Of a stretch of DNA of 64,000 nucleotides, positions 1 through 12,040 are shown piece by piece. The notes beneath the pieces were generated by a model, which worked only from the letters and a program-made list of their open reading frames with translations, made no database searches and was not told the DNA's origin. This DNA is from Brachionus koreanus (Eukaryota; Rotifera; Eurotatoria; Ploima; Brachionidae), in assembly GCA_016987375.1 (NCBI GenBank), contig PJRA01000160.1, forward strand, positions 1,485,089 through 1,549,088. The letters are read 5' to 3'. A program made the translations under genes and the position numbers. The number at the start of each line of letters is the position of its first letter. Position 1 is the stretch's first letter.

Positions 1-13
1 TAAATTAATTAAA

Positions 14-1441
14 CTACACATAAGTTGATTCCGAATTAATAAATATGTCCTTTTCAAGATTTTTTACAGGTAAAATGGGATTCGATTTTGCTTCGTTTTT
101 ATAAAATATTAGTTTCTTATGCCTATTGTTAATTCTAAATTGTTCCAACGCATTTAGATTTTGTTCTATGAAAGGCTTGGTCAACTCAGACTCCTTTGTA
201 CTTTTGTTTTTAAATTTTAATCCATTCCTAATGATTGGTTTTGTAATAGAGGGTAGAGGTCTTTTATGGTCTTCAATTTTTTCCAATGAATCAACACTTG
301 TTGAAGTAGTACATTTAGAAACAGTTGACGAAATTAGATTTAATCTAACACAGCATTTTAGTAAATTGATAAACTCGTTACGAAACTCACTTGACAGTGT
401 TACATATATATAAAAATTGATTGCATTATTTATATAGGCAATATACTTTAGCACAACTTTGATGTATTGTAGTTTGATTCGATTAACCGAATTTAAATTT
501 TTAAAGAAAAATGCCATATAAAAAGAAATCGGACTTGTAAAAAGTAAAAATACAAAGGCAATTGAAAGTAGCATGACAGTAATTTGAACAGACTTGATAG
601 ATTTGTCAATTTTGTCCAAGCTTTTAGTCGAATCACCTCGACCAAAATGGGCTTTAGATATTTTATTATTTTTTAAAATACAAAGTTTTATTATAATAGC
701 AACATTACTGCTCAATATAATCAAAAAAGGTAAGCCTCCATAAACTAATGCGTGATAAATGTCCCAATTGTCAAAAATAAACTTTGAGTAAATTGGATAT
801 TTGATGCTATTTACTGAACATATTAATTTTGGCTTTTCTTGTTTGAATGAAGCCATTCTCAAGTTTGAAGGTTTTTTGGTCGGAATTATATCGAAAATAT
901 CTTTTTTTTTTATATGAGACTCTGTCATAATTGCAATATGAAGATTCAGCAAAATAATTGATACAAAAAGTCCGATAAAAATTTTTGGAGCCCAAAATTT
1001 TTTATTCCATGTTTTGTATTTGAAAATAAAAAAAACAGCAATCAATCTGTCAATAGTCAGCAAAACCAAACACCACGAGCTTAGTTGTAATGAAGAATAG
1101 TATATATATTTAATTAGTTTACAAGCCAGCGATAAATTATTTAATAAATGCAAACTAAGCATTGATTGCAAGAGCATGAATACCAAAGCTATTGAATCGC
1201 TTATTGCCAAGATACAAAAACAGAATGCATTCGAGCTGAAACCCCGCTTTTTTCGATTTAAAAATATAAGAATAATTAGAAAATTTCCGATTAGACCAAA
1301 GGCAACAATAAACCATGGAAGAATATGGCGAATTGATCGAATACGATTGACATATTCTAGTTCATATGAAGAAAAATTAAATATACTCAAATTTAGAGCC
1401 TTTTTATCAAAAAGCTTTGCTGATTGATCTTGTTGAAGCAT
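14..1441 (-). CDS. Class A (rhodopsin-like) G protein-coupled receptor, orphan peptide-receptor type
   Basis: Intronless 475-residue reading frame, complete from ATG to TAG. Seven hydrophobic segments lie at about residues 40-61, 72-94, 107-133, 152-171, 229-253, 285-310 and 328-348. Class A landmarks are visible: GN in TM1, Cys107 at the start of TM3, a DRY-box variant DRL at 131-133, a Cys in the second extracellular loop, and NNAINFYIY in TM7 in place of NPxxY. A Cys pair near 363 just after TM7 could be palmitoylated. An Asn-rich N-terminus (N17, N22) offers possible glycosylation sites. The long basic, Ser/Thr-rich tail is cytoplasmic. Overall it resembles invertebrate neuropeptide (FMRFamide-type) receptors, but I cannot assign a ligand. 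It should act at the plasma membrane and signal through heterotrimeric G proteins. Confidence 0.85.
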   Translation of the reverse strand: MLQQDQSAKLFDKKALNLSIFNFSSYELEYVNRIRSIRHILPWFIVAFGLIGNFLIILIFLNRKKRGFSSNAFCFCILAISDSIALVFMLLQSMLSLHLLNNLSLACKLIKYIYYSSLQLSSWCLVLLTIDRLIAVFFIFKYKTWNKKFWAPKIFIGLFVSIILLNLHIAIMTESHIKKKDIFDIIPTKKPSNLRMASFKQEKPKLICSVNSIKYPIYSKFIFDNWDIYHALVYGGLPFLIILSSNVAIIIKLCILKNNKISKAHFGRGDSTKSLDKIDKSIKSVQITVMLLSIAFVFLLFTSPISFYMAFFFKNLNSVNRIKLQYIKVVLKYIAYINNAINFYIYVTLSSEFRNEFINLLKCCVRLNLISSTVSKCTTSTSVDSLEKIEDHKRPLPSITKPIIRNGLKFKNKSTKESELTKPFIEQNLNALEQFRINNRHKKLIFYKNEAKSNPILPVKNLEKDIFINSESTYV

Positions 1442-2842
1442 TATTCGAATTTAAGTGATTCATTCAGTTAATAAATTTATGGATTTTTTCTCATTTTTTA
1501 TATTTTTTTTCATTCTTATTAATACCTGTATGTTTATCTTTAACTTGAATTAATCGTAAAATTTTTATGTTACCATTTTAATTTATTAATTATAAAATTT
1601 GAACATATTTTTTATTTCTATGCAAATTTTTTTTTTAAAATTACATAGGTATTTTTACATGAAAAGGAAAAAATTCTCCCTTGCAATTATGGAGTATTTC
1701 AGAATCTGTCTGATGAAATCATATGGTCATTAAAGAATTTTCATAATCAATTTAACAGGAACGAATGAAGCTAAGAAGCTAAGAAAAATGGCTAAGAATG
1801 TTTGTTTCATTGTTGTTATTAAAAATCAATATACAAATCCTTAAACTTTTTATTTGCGAATTTTTTTCAGTCAATGTTAAAACATAAAAGAAATTTTATA
1901 AATTTATGCATTAAGCAAAAAAAAATTGAAACCAGTTGATAAATAGGATGAAAAAGATGTATTTTAAAGAGCAAAGTAAAATCTCAAATTACTTTTCAAC
2001 CCAAGTTTCGAAACCAGACGATTAAGAGACCATTTAATTCAAAAGTTTAAAATTATAAATGGATTTGAATAATAAATTTTATTGAAAAAATAAATTCATA
2101 AAATTAATCTAATTCAAAAAGATTTAGCAACAGTTAAAGAAGTACAAATGATCGGAAACTAGAGAAAGAAATCAACAAAAATTGACATTTTTAACTAAAC
2201 TAATATTCTTCATTAATCAAATCAATTTTTTTCCCAGATAATTTTTAAGAAAAAAGAATTCTGATTAAAAATATTAGAAATTTAGACTTTATGAATTTTT
2301 TTATTTTAAATTTTAACATACTTCAACTTTTATCCAAAAAATTATGTTGTAAAGATTTATTCAACAAAATTAGTAAAACATTTTTCAAGTTAATAATTTT
2401 AAGGTGTTAGACCTTAAAAAAAAAGAAAAGAGAATATAATAAATATAATATGTTGTATATATTCAAAAAAATTAGAAATTTTTTTAAGACAATTGATCAA
2501 CATTTAGATTACTATTATTATAATATCAGAAAGACATTTTAACTAGTTTTTATCTGGATTATTTTTAGGCTACAATTGTATGTATTTTTTTTCAAAAAAT
2601 TTGTGAGTATAATGTCACAAGAAAAGATAGTATTTTAAAATTTGAGAATGCGTCCCTTTAAATAATAATAATGATAAAATTTCTTTTATCTTTTTTCAGT
2701 AAAGTTTAAATAAGGCCAAAAAGTCTTGATATCATTTGCATAATTAAATGCAAATAGAATTTTCTTAAAAAAATTCTCAAATAAATTAAAATTTTTCAGT
2801 TAAATTTTCATTAAAAGCAAACTTAGATAGATAATTTGAAAA
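1442..2842. other. Intergenic, no gene seen
   Basis: AT-rich spacer between the GPCR (start codon at its left edge) and GLOD4 (start codon at its right edge), so it should hold both divergent promoters. I see no conserved coding segment, RNA gene or clear repeat; only poly-A and poly-T runs. Confidence 0.6.
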
Positions 2843-3778
2843 ATGCCGTCTAACATTCGTCCACTACATTTTGTATTCAAAATTTCTAGCAGAACCAAAA
2901 CCATAGAGTTTTATCGAAATGTTTTGCAGATGAAAATTTTGCGCCACGAAGAGTTCAGCGAGGGATGTGATGCGGCTTGTAATGGACCATACGATGGTTT
3001 GAGCTTTAAAATAAAAATGAATCTCTTTTTATTAATTTAAAATTTAGGAAAATGGAGTAAGACTATGATAGGATATGGAAGCGAGGATTCAAATTTCGTG
3101 ATAGAATTAACTTATAATTATGGAATTAGATCGTATGAAAGAGGAAATGATTTCAATTATTTAAAAGTTGTGTCAAACAGTGTATTTGAAAATATTGCCA
3201 AAAAAGGATTGTCATCGAAATTAAGATCAGATGGTTTTTATGAAATTCAGGATCCTGACGGTTACACGTTTCTAGTTGGTAAAGGAAATGAAAGCCTAAA
3301 CTCAATATCTGCTCTGTCTTTATTCGTGACAAACTTACAAAATTCAAAAAATTACTGGAACAATGTTTTAAGAGGAAAACATAATTCAGAAAATTCATCT
3401 AGAGTTGTATTAGGCTTTGATTACCTCGATTTCCAACTAGAACTAGAAAAAAGTACTTACGAAAAAATCAATCACGCAAAAGCATACGGTCGAGTTGCTT
3501 TTTCGTGCCCTACTGAAGAGCTTAAGCCCTTACAAGCCGAAATTGAAAAGAATCAGCTCACTGTTTTAACACCTTATATTCAACTTGATACACCTGGGAA
3601 AGCTACAGTCTCAGTAGTAATTCTTGCCGATCCTGATGGACATGAAATTTGTTTTGTTGGAGACAAAGAATTTCGAGAATTATCTCAGATGGATCCTAAC
3701 GCAGAAAAGCTCTTGGATGATGCAATTTCAGAAGACAAAAGTGATGAGTGGCATGAACGAAAAAACAAAAATAAATAA
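2843..3778 (+). CDS. GLOD4: Glyoxalase domain-containing protein 4 (two exons)
   Basis: Exons 2843-2996 and 3048-3778 are joined across a 51-nt GT-AG intron (phase 1), giving 294 residues, close to the vertebrate length. The splice restores the conserved run [15 protein letters not shown]. Two vicinal-oxygen-chelate (VOC) domains cover about residues 5-125 and 140-270. Strongly conserved blocks are LHFVFK near the N-terminus, [25 protein letters not shown], and [20 protein letters not shown] and DKSDEW near the C-terminus. GLOD4 belongs to the glyoxalase/VOC fold; its substrate is not settled and it is reported in mitochondria, so no reaction is claimed here. The ATG is the first in frame and is preceded by an AT-rich leader. 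Confidence 0.95.
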
Positions 3779-3986
3779 ATTTTGTAGGCAAAAAAATTAA
3801 TCTAAAATTAAATTTTAATTACGATTGAAAATAAATATTTCTAAATCAAAATTTTAAAATTAAATAGGCTTTTATTTTAAGGTATTACTAAAAATGCTTA
3901 TTTTCGGATTAATATTAAATTAAATAATTTTTGTTTCTGCTTGAGATCATAAAATTTTATTTTTTTTCTTGAATTTGTTCTAGAAG

Positions 3987-4275
3987 ATGCTCAATAATAG
4001 GAATTGGGGTGGTTGGCAAACACGCAATTTGGATGCCACTAAAGAAACAGGATTATACCATATGTAATTATTTATTTATTTTGAATTAATTATTCTAAAA
4101 TAATTTTTTTAAAAGGCTCAATCGATATCTAAAATGGATTTTCATAACACTTTTAATAAATACGTTTTTGCTTTTTTTAATAGTAGCTGGAATTATTTTG
4201 ATCCTCATACCGCTTTGGATTGCATTAACCCAATTTCAAAAATTCTCTGGATCATTTTCATCACCAATTGGGTAA
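3987..4275 (+). CDS. Small single-pass membrane protein, hypothetical (two exons)
   Basis: Exons 3987-4063 and 4116-4275 flank a 52-nt GT-AG intron (phase 2) and encode 78 residues. The first exon is polar (MLNNRNWGGWQTRNLDATK). The second begins MLNRYLKWIF and holds one strong hydrophobic segment of about 30 residues (roughly residues 32-62), followed by a short Ser-rich tail ending in SPIG. The intron size matches the GLOD4 and KDM2 introns, and the frame is kept across it, which argues for a real gene. I do not recognise the family. It lies between GLOD4 (same strand, about 210 nt upstream) and the convergent PITP gene. GGGTAAA at the stop could be another donor, so a further exon cannot be excluded. 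Confidence 0.5.
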
Positions 4276-4480
4276 AAAAAAAAACTCAATTAGCTATTTA
4301 AGGAATATATTTTATTCTATTTAAAAAAAAACAAAGATAATGACAAATATTTACAGTTTAAATTTAAATTTAGTTTAAAGGGTTTCTTAATTTAATTTTT
4401 TCTTATTCTTTTTTTAATATTTGAAAAAAAAAACATGTTATAAAGAAATAAATTAAATTTCTAAAATCAAATATTTATTT

Positions 4481-6001
4481 TCAATCAAAATCTGTTTCTT
4501 TGTTCTCATTTTCTTGACTATGTACATTAGACTCTGTTTTGGCAGTGTTTTTTGAGTTTTTCAATACTTTATCATTTGTTTTTGAATATGTGTCACGTTC
4601 AAATTTTACTATGTCTTCATATGTCATATCATACCATTCATCTATCCAGCAAAAAGCTTGTCGATGTGCCAATAATAAAATATCTCTGATAGCCTTTTTA
4701 AGTAAAAATTTAAATTGAAATGTTATATTTATTATTGTCTAAGATTTACTCTTTGGGCCCATGATTCCACTTTGGTCTGAAATCCCCAAACTTCAAATTT
4801 TGTTTTCACTATTTTGTATGAACACATTATGGGAATATTTTTCTCTTTACAATTTTTCACCCAACCTTCTTTTAAAGGTCCTCGGTGCGGATCTGTTTTT
4901 TTAATTGTCACTTTACTTGGATCTAAATTTAAAAAAAAAAATGTATCTTATCGCTAAAAAAATTGAATTAAAAATACCTTCATTTTCTTTATATTTGTGT
5001 TCAGAAATTTGGTCTTTGCAAATATCTATGTGATCTATTGTTCTAGTGTTAAGTTCGTCTGGGGATAGATTGTGCGACTAAAATTTAAATTACTAGTTTT
5101 AAATGTTAAAGGAAAAAAATCAAATTTTGTTTAAGAAGATCAATTTTTTCTTTTGAAAGAAATCATAGACATGAACCTTTCAATTTTTCTGAAACGCAAG
5201 TCACAGAATAGGATGTAAATTAATGCTTCAAGATGAAGCCTTTCAAATGTCAATCACATAGTATATTCTAATTAAATGTGAAACAATAAATCCTGAATTT
5301 TATGTTGATTTTACATTAAATTGAAGTTGATAATCAAGAATTTTTTAAATTTTATGATAAAAAAAAAGTAAATAGACTCACATTTTCTGAGTGGCCGTCA
5401 TTGTCTTCATACTTGGTTTCAACAGTAATATGAAATTTAGGCAAAAAACTGCACTATATCGAAAAAAATATCAAAATTTTTATCATAATAAACCTTTAAG
5501 TATTTAAAGGCTTCTTAAATTGATGATAAGAAAACTTACACAATACTCTAAAAAAAAAAAAAAATAAATTTTGATTGTTTAACACTAGTTAATTATCAAC
5601 TAACCTGTCACCGTATACGGATAGTAATTCCATGATTTTTCTTCAATGTAAAAAATATTTGGCAATATCGATTGCATCCATACTGGGAGCTTGCTATTGA
5701 AAATGATAAAATATAAAATTATGTCTTTTGAGTAAATTTTCTGATCAATTACTTGTACAAATAAATTCTTTTTTCAGTGTAGTGACCTTTACCATGGAGT
5801 GAATCTTCACATGGCTCGTACTTGACTACTTCAACTCCTTCGCCGTTCTCACTCTCTTGATGGCAATGTCTAGCAATCATGTATAACTGGGCTCTTTTGT
5901 ACTTTTAAAATATTTTAATTAACCTTAACAAAATTGGATTTTAATTTGTTTACTTCCTCAACTGTAAAAGGGAGACATATCCGATACTCGACTAAATGCA
6001 T
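4481..6001 (-). CDS. PITPNA/PITPNB-like: Class I phosphatidylinositol transfer protein (PITP alpha/beta type), eight exons
   Basis: Exons on the minus strand: 6001-5954, 5901-5753, 5693-5605, 5547-5540, 5453-5382, 5077-4978, 4922-4750 and 4693-4481. All introns are GT-AG and in frame, giving 283 residues (vertebrate alpha/beta about 270). It should shuttle phosphatidylinositol and phosphatidylcholine between membranes and support phosphoinositide signalling. Diagnostic segments in order: MHLVEYRICLPFTVEE, GEGVEVVKYEP, KGHYTEKRIYLY (lid/binding Thr and Lys region), SWNYYPYTVTEY, PIMCSYKIVKTKFEVWG, and AHRQAFCWIDEWYDMT near the C-terminus. The loop after YPY is shorter than I remember for vertebrate PITPs, which may affect headgroup contacts. 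Exon 4 is only 8 nt long. It is needed to keep frame between exons 3 and 5. The tail is acidic and polar, longer than in vertebrates. Confidence 0.93.
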
Positions 6002-9000
6002 GCTTTGGTCTTATTAATAATACAACTAGCTCTAAATGAAGAAAAACCAGTTGTTTATAGAAGAATCTTATTGAAAAGAAAATAAAATTAAAATATAAAA
6101 ATTGCAGTGAAAATCAAATGAAAATTATTGATTTTTTTGAAATTTCTTTTCTTGTTCCTAGACTAAATATATCTTTGTCTTTCTCTTTATTTGTGTCTCT
6201 TATATTCTTAAGAGGATTTTATTTCTTCATTTTAATTTCATTTTCCTGACATTAATCTTTTTTAGTTAAGTTCAACAAAAACTAGCTAAATTTACAATCA
6301 TAAACAATATAAATTTGTGTGTTAAAATATGAAAGATTCTATTTTGATTCTGCTTTAAAAAATGCATCTTTTTTGAAATTTGAATTATTCAAAAATTAGC
6401 TCTCGAGTGGAAAAACCAGGTATGCATAATAAAGTCTATTTAGAAATGCATTTTTTCTCTAATTACAACACAAATGAGTTTAATTTTCGTGAGATTTTCC
6501 TTCAATTACTAATTGAATTTTTTTGAACAAAACGGAATAAATCTTTTCAGATACACTGTAAATTAGCTCAGCAAAAAATAGTTCTAATTATTCAAAAATT
6601 AAAAAATTGATGAAAATTGAAAAATCCTTAAAGGTTTATTCCGAAATTGGTTTTGTTCACGTACTGATTTTATGTGAAGTCTGGAAAAATTGTCAAAAAA
6701 AGGAAATTAAAAACACTTCTGGCAACAAAAAAAAATCTAAAGATCACTATTTGCAAATAAAAAGATGGCTAAATTATTCAAAAATAAAACAATTTTTTAA
6801 AATAAATTCATTCATAATTTTTTCTGTAGGTTTTTTAAATTTTGATCTTCAATTAAAAAAAAAAGAATTATTGTTAATTTTATTTTTTTAAAGAATCTAA
6901 TCTTCTTGGATTCATAAGAGAAAAATTTTTATTGCTAAATCATAATGCGTTAAAATGATAGTTTTAAGTTAACTTAGCATATTAAATTTCTTATAAATTA
7001 AATTTTCTGCTTAAATAAACAACAAATACAAAATAAATTTTTGATTATTTTCTTAGGAAACTTTTTTAGATAGAAAATTAATTTCTAGATTTACATAATT
7101 TTAATTTATTTTTTATTAAGAATAATATATTTAAAAAACAAAAAATAGATTCATAGAAATTATATTATTAAGGGTGAAATTTAGATATTTACTGAAGGTA
7201 AGATTTCAAATGATTTTGACATAATACAAAGTATGAACCGATATAGATTAATGTTAATAAATGATTAATCGAAACTAAGCTCTGGAGTGCGTTAAAAATT
7301 ATGTTTCTAGTTAATTAGAATCTACCTGAATACAATTAGAATCTAAAAATTTCATCTTTTATCAAAAATTTGATATTTTTAATAATTTTAGAAATAGTTT
7401 AAATGGCATTAACTGTTAACAATCAATATTGTCTTTGAATAAACTAGAATCTGAATCAATCATTATTATTTAGGAATCTCTATTGATTTTGTTATTTCAT
7501 TGCTTAGCTTATCAGTTTTCATGCACAGTGTCAATTGAAAATACTCAAAAAATGATAAATAGAATTTTTTGTTATTTTTTTTTGAAATGCGGAAGAAGAC
7601 TGTTGCCGCCAATAAAAACGAATTGCGCAGTTCCAATACATTACATTAGAAAATTATTTGAGCAAACAACAATCACTTAAATTTAAACCGAAAAAAAAGC
7701 TATTTATTAATACACATCTGTTTACTTAAATTTGAAAATTGTCAAATATAATCTCATAAAAAAGTCAATTAAAATGATTAAATAAAGCTTTTAATATCAA
7801 ACTATTTTAGATAATTCATAATTGTGTATGAATTATTTTGACTTAAAAAAATATTTTAAATCCCAAGATTACACAAAATACCTTTAATTGAAATCAAAAG
7901 CTAATATTAAAAAAAATCTAAAATTACAAAGGATCAAATATTTTAAATAAAATTGTCCTTATCTCATTTTAATTAATTATTCGAAATGATAAAACTGTAC
8001 ATACAAACTACGTTTTTTTTTAAATAAAACAAAATACATAATATTTATCTAGTTTTTAAATTTAAAATATATATCAGCAAAATATGATGATGAAAAAAAC
8101 TAAAAGACCAGTTAATTTATTTATATTTTTTAAAGGTATAGTTTGGGTTATAAACCCTGGCAGTTTGGAATGGAACTTAGTCCTTCTTTTCAGTCAACTG
8201 TATTAAGTTTATAAGTTGAAAATTGTGATATAAAAATGAATGCTAATAAAAATAGAAAAAAATAGTTTCTATAGTTTTTTTCCTATAATAAAAAAGTCAT
8301 TACAAAATTTGAATTGAAATGTTAAATTTTTCTATATTAATTTAACTTAATTTCTATGTGTTTTTTTGCAATATCGAAAAGTGCCAGTTAATTTAATTGT
8401 ATAGTAATTAGATAGAATTATTCATTCCCGGATTGAAAGCTTATACAAAAATATCTTGAATTGGACCTAAAAACAAATATGAAAAATTTCATATTGTATT
8501 CCAATAATTTCTTATTGTTTAAAATCTTCTCTGAAACAAAAAAGTTTATTGTTTTTATTACTTTTTGTATTCATTTTATTAATTATTATAATTTCAGTTA
8601 AAAAATTTACTTAGGCTATTTTTTATTGAACTAAAAATAAGTTTGTTTGAGCAGTTATTTATTCTGAGATTTCCAAATGAACTAAGAAAACAGATATACA
8701 CTCAAATTAATTCATAGCTATAAATATCATAAACTTTTTTTAATTAAAATAAATTAAGCATTTTTCAGGACAATCTTAATAAAATACTCCAGGAAGACTA
8801 TAGTAGGCAAAAACGCTAACAAAAACTTAATATTATTATTATTTGAATTGATAATTAAATTTCTGCTTTATTTTTATAACAAAAAATGAAAATTAAATGA
8901 ATAAAAATCATCTAATATAAGATGGATGATGTAAAAAGCATGAATTTTTAATAAGCATTTTTAAAAAAAAAGTAAAATTCCTAAAAAGATTAATTAAGCG

Positions 9001-9499
9001 AAAACTGTGGTTTATTTTTTTGTATAATATTGGAGACTGGTTGTTGATTAGGCTTATAATAAGTAAAAATAAAAATGTTCAAATTATTTGAAAGATCGTT
9101 TAAATAATGATTTTAGATAATAAATAAATAAAAACGAAAATAAATTGCAATTTAATTTCAAATTAACACTTTATCAAATCAAGTATTTATGGTTAAAAAT
9201 AATAGAATGTATAAAATAATTTGAGAAAAAATTTTTTGACGAGGATAATTAAAGTCTGGGATAGTATATAAAAACTGTTGTTAAAAGTATATAAATGTTT
9301 CTATCAATGCAGTTTTTATTTCTTAAGAAATAATTTTTTTCTAAATAAAATCAACTCATTTTTTATTTAGCCAAATTTATGATGCTGAAATAATTTTTTA
9401 AATTTGTCTTTTTCTTTAAAAATATTATAATAATTATTCATCATACGTTTTGGAGCAGCTATATATGCTTCATGATAACTAAAAAGCTTTTGGTTTAAT
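6002..9499. other. Intergenic, no gene seen
   Basis: About 3.5 kb upstream of the PITP start. Several open frames of 60-95 codons occur (for example near 6607-6891 and 7483-7680), but they are built from Lys, Phe, Ile and Asn runs expected by chance in AT-rich DNA, with no domain, splice context or conserved motif. The PITP promoter should lie in the first few hundred bases. A small perfect palindrome, gggttataaaccc, lies near 8147-8159. Confidence 0.55.
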
Positions 9500-9995
9500 T
9501 AATTAACAAACGCGTCGCAATATCATATATCATATAAAGCGTTCAAATTTGACCGCTTTATAGTACGGCCAACCAAAAACAGACGGCCACAAATACGCCA
9601 ACAATTTTGCGGACAGTAAATTGACCGGTCTCTAAAGCGATCAGTAAAAAAATATCATTTTTTTAAAAAAGTCTAAAAAATTTAAAAGTTTAAAAAATTT
9701 AAAAAAAAATATTTGAAAATATTCAAATTGTCTTTGATTCTTATTTTTTTTTCAAATTTTTAATCATAAATATTTAATTAAATAGTTATAAATTTTAAAA
9801 TTTTTATTTCGGAAAAAAATTTAGACCGTTTAGGAGACCGGCCAAATGACCGCCCGCGTAATAGCCGCCCGTATTTATTTTGCCGTATTTTTTGGCGGTC
9901 AAAATTTGAGACCGTTTGGAGAACCGGTCGTCTGACTGCAAAAAACCGTCCGCAATTTTGACCGATTCGCTAAGACCGCATCCAACACTATTACC
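9500..9995. repeat. GC-richer repeat with many GACCG/CGGTC motifs, probable degenerate non-autonomous hAT-like DNA transposon
   Basis: This stretch stands out from its surroundings by G+C content. It is built from repeated short modules containing GACCGCC, GACCGG and CGGTC in both orientations, on both sides of an AT-rich core at about 9650-9800. The right end reads gcatccaacacta, so the minus strand starts TAGTGTTGGATGC, a hAT-like terminus, and the inner modules resemble hAT subterminal repeats. I do not find a matching left terminus, so the element is degenerate or one-ended. A 67-codon open frame on the minus strand here is simply the repeat modules read through, not a gene. Confidence 0.5.
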
Positions 9996-12040
9996 TATTT
10001 CTTTCACTAATTGTACATAAATATAAGTATATTTTTTTTCTAATAAGATTGGAATATGAATGAGTGCTGAAAAGAATTATTCTGCCATTCGGAACTGCTC
10101 TGAAAAAACTTTTCTTAAATTATTTTTTAAATATATAAAAAAAATAATTAAGCATTACTCGAACTTTTAAAAAAGACGATGTAAAAATTATCTGTTCAAT
10201 CGACGATGTATTAATTATCATGGAAATTTTTTAATCTAATTGCTAAGACGAATATTAAAATGTTTTTGGAAAGAATTTTTCAATTTTGTGTATAATAAAT
10301 TTTCTGACTCTTAGAAACATTTCCTTTGTTTTCTGATTTTCATATTATCTGGGCATGGATGCTGAGAAGACTTGCGGATAATCTAAATTAAATTTACCAA
10401 TAAGAAGAAAAGATGATGAAAGGAGAATAGAAGTAGAAATAAAATTGAATTTAAAATAAATTCAACACGGACTGATTATAATTTTTTTTTCAGCTACTAT
10501 GTTTCAGATTATCATAATTGTTATTATCTTATTTACTAATTTTCACAATACCTTCAATTGCCTAACTAAGGAATTCTTTAATTGGTATTTTTGTTTCATA
10601 TTTTATTTATTCAATTCAATATTTAAAATATTTTAAAACTGTTTTTAAGTTTTTACTTTTTTTTATCTGAAGAAGCCTATGCTCGATCAGAAAAACAAAT
10701 AAAAAAAAGGATTTTGATCATTTCAAATAAAAAAAACTGTAAATCAAAAGTGAAAAGTGAAAATACAACAGCATTGTAAATTTGTAAATGTGTAATTCGA
10801 AGGTGTTAAAAGAAAGATAAATTTTACTACAATTAAAGGAAAATTTTGAGGCATTAGCCTATTAAGAAAAAAGGAAAAAACAATTTTGGATTTCTATAAG
10901 GAATTAGATGTAAAAAAGTGCACATTATCTGTTCAAAAAAGAACAAAAATACAAACGTGTCAGATTCATGTGATGAGAATTAAGCTAATCAAAACATTGA
11001 TACTTCAAAAAATCCAATTTTGTCAAAGTTATACAAATGTAAGAAGTTTGGATCGTATTATCAGTCGCAAATAGGACAATTCGAGGTTTTGTTTTAGAGA
11101 GTTAATTAAAAATTGAAATATTATTTTTTAATTAGAAAAATAAATTTGGGAATTTCCCGGAACGATAAAAGCCTTCTTTTCAGTCCCCTTGCTAATGTTT
11201 GTTATTTAGTATATCATTATTTTCTTTTTGACTTTTTTAATAAAAATATAAAAGTGAAATTTTTTATTATATTGATATTTATTTAGAAATTGTAAAGTTT
11301 GGAACAAAATTTTAACTAGGACCAGAGTATTATTTATTTAATCGTTAAAATTTACTGAATTATTTGAAAACAAGAATTTTTTTGTAACCAACGACACTAT
11401 TTGATATTGAAAAATCTATCTAGACCATAATCATATGAATCTTTGCATTAAAATTTTATATATCACCACCACCAAAATAACATGTTTGAATTTATTGATT
11501 TAAATTTATACTAATTATAATCAAAGTTCGTAAAATGTTCGATGTTTCAGTCAAAAACTATTAATTAACTATAAAACAGCTGAACTTTGTTATCTATGTA
11601 TATCAATCTTTTATGGTACAAAGTGTTCTTGTCATGCCATATTCATTCATTGTTAGAATTATTATTTGAAAACATAATTTCACGCACAATACTAGCGTTA
11701 AAACTATCATTTACCACTTTAATTTGCATTTTTTAAAAAAAAAAATTATACATGCATTTTGAAATATAAGTCTTGAAAACTTTTTAATTTGAAATTTTTT
11801 TAAATAACGAAAAAAGTTTTCACTTTTTTTACCAAATTATTTTTTTAAAGCATCTACTGCCTTAAATTTTACTCATATCTATAATTTATTTTTAGCAATT
11901 TAATTTTGCAAAAATAAAATAAGCAAACAAAAATAAATTCAGAAAAATATTAAAAATAAAAAAAAGAGAAAAATTCAGCATAATTTTCTATTTTGAAAAA
12001 TTCTGAAAAATCAATTTTTTAAGAATTATTTTTTTATTTA
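9996..12040. other. Intergenic, no gene seen
   Basis: AT-rich sequence upstream of the CNNM start. A 62-codon frame at 10886-11074 has no recognisable similarity and no splice context. The segment ccttcttttcagtc occurs at about 11171 and also at about 8192, which may mark fragments of an old repeat. The CNNM promoter should be in the last few hundred bases, but I see no definite element. Confidence 0.5.

Noticed and set aside
126..413. Plus-strand open frame of 95 codons
   Set aside because: Antisense to the GPCR coding region at 14-1441, with no features of its own.
1700..1740. Ctgatga motif considered as a hammerhead ribozyme core
   Set aside because: The matching CGAAA and stem arrangement is absent here and at other ctgatga sites.
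6607..6891. 94-codon frame
   Set aside because: Lys/Phe/Ile-rich composition expected by chance in AT-rich DNA; no splice context or motif.
9804..10007. Minus-strand 67-codon frame rich in Gly
   Set aside because: It is the CGGTC repeat modules read through, not a conserved protein.
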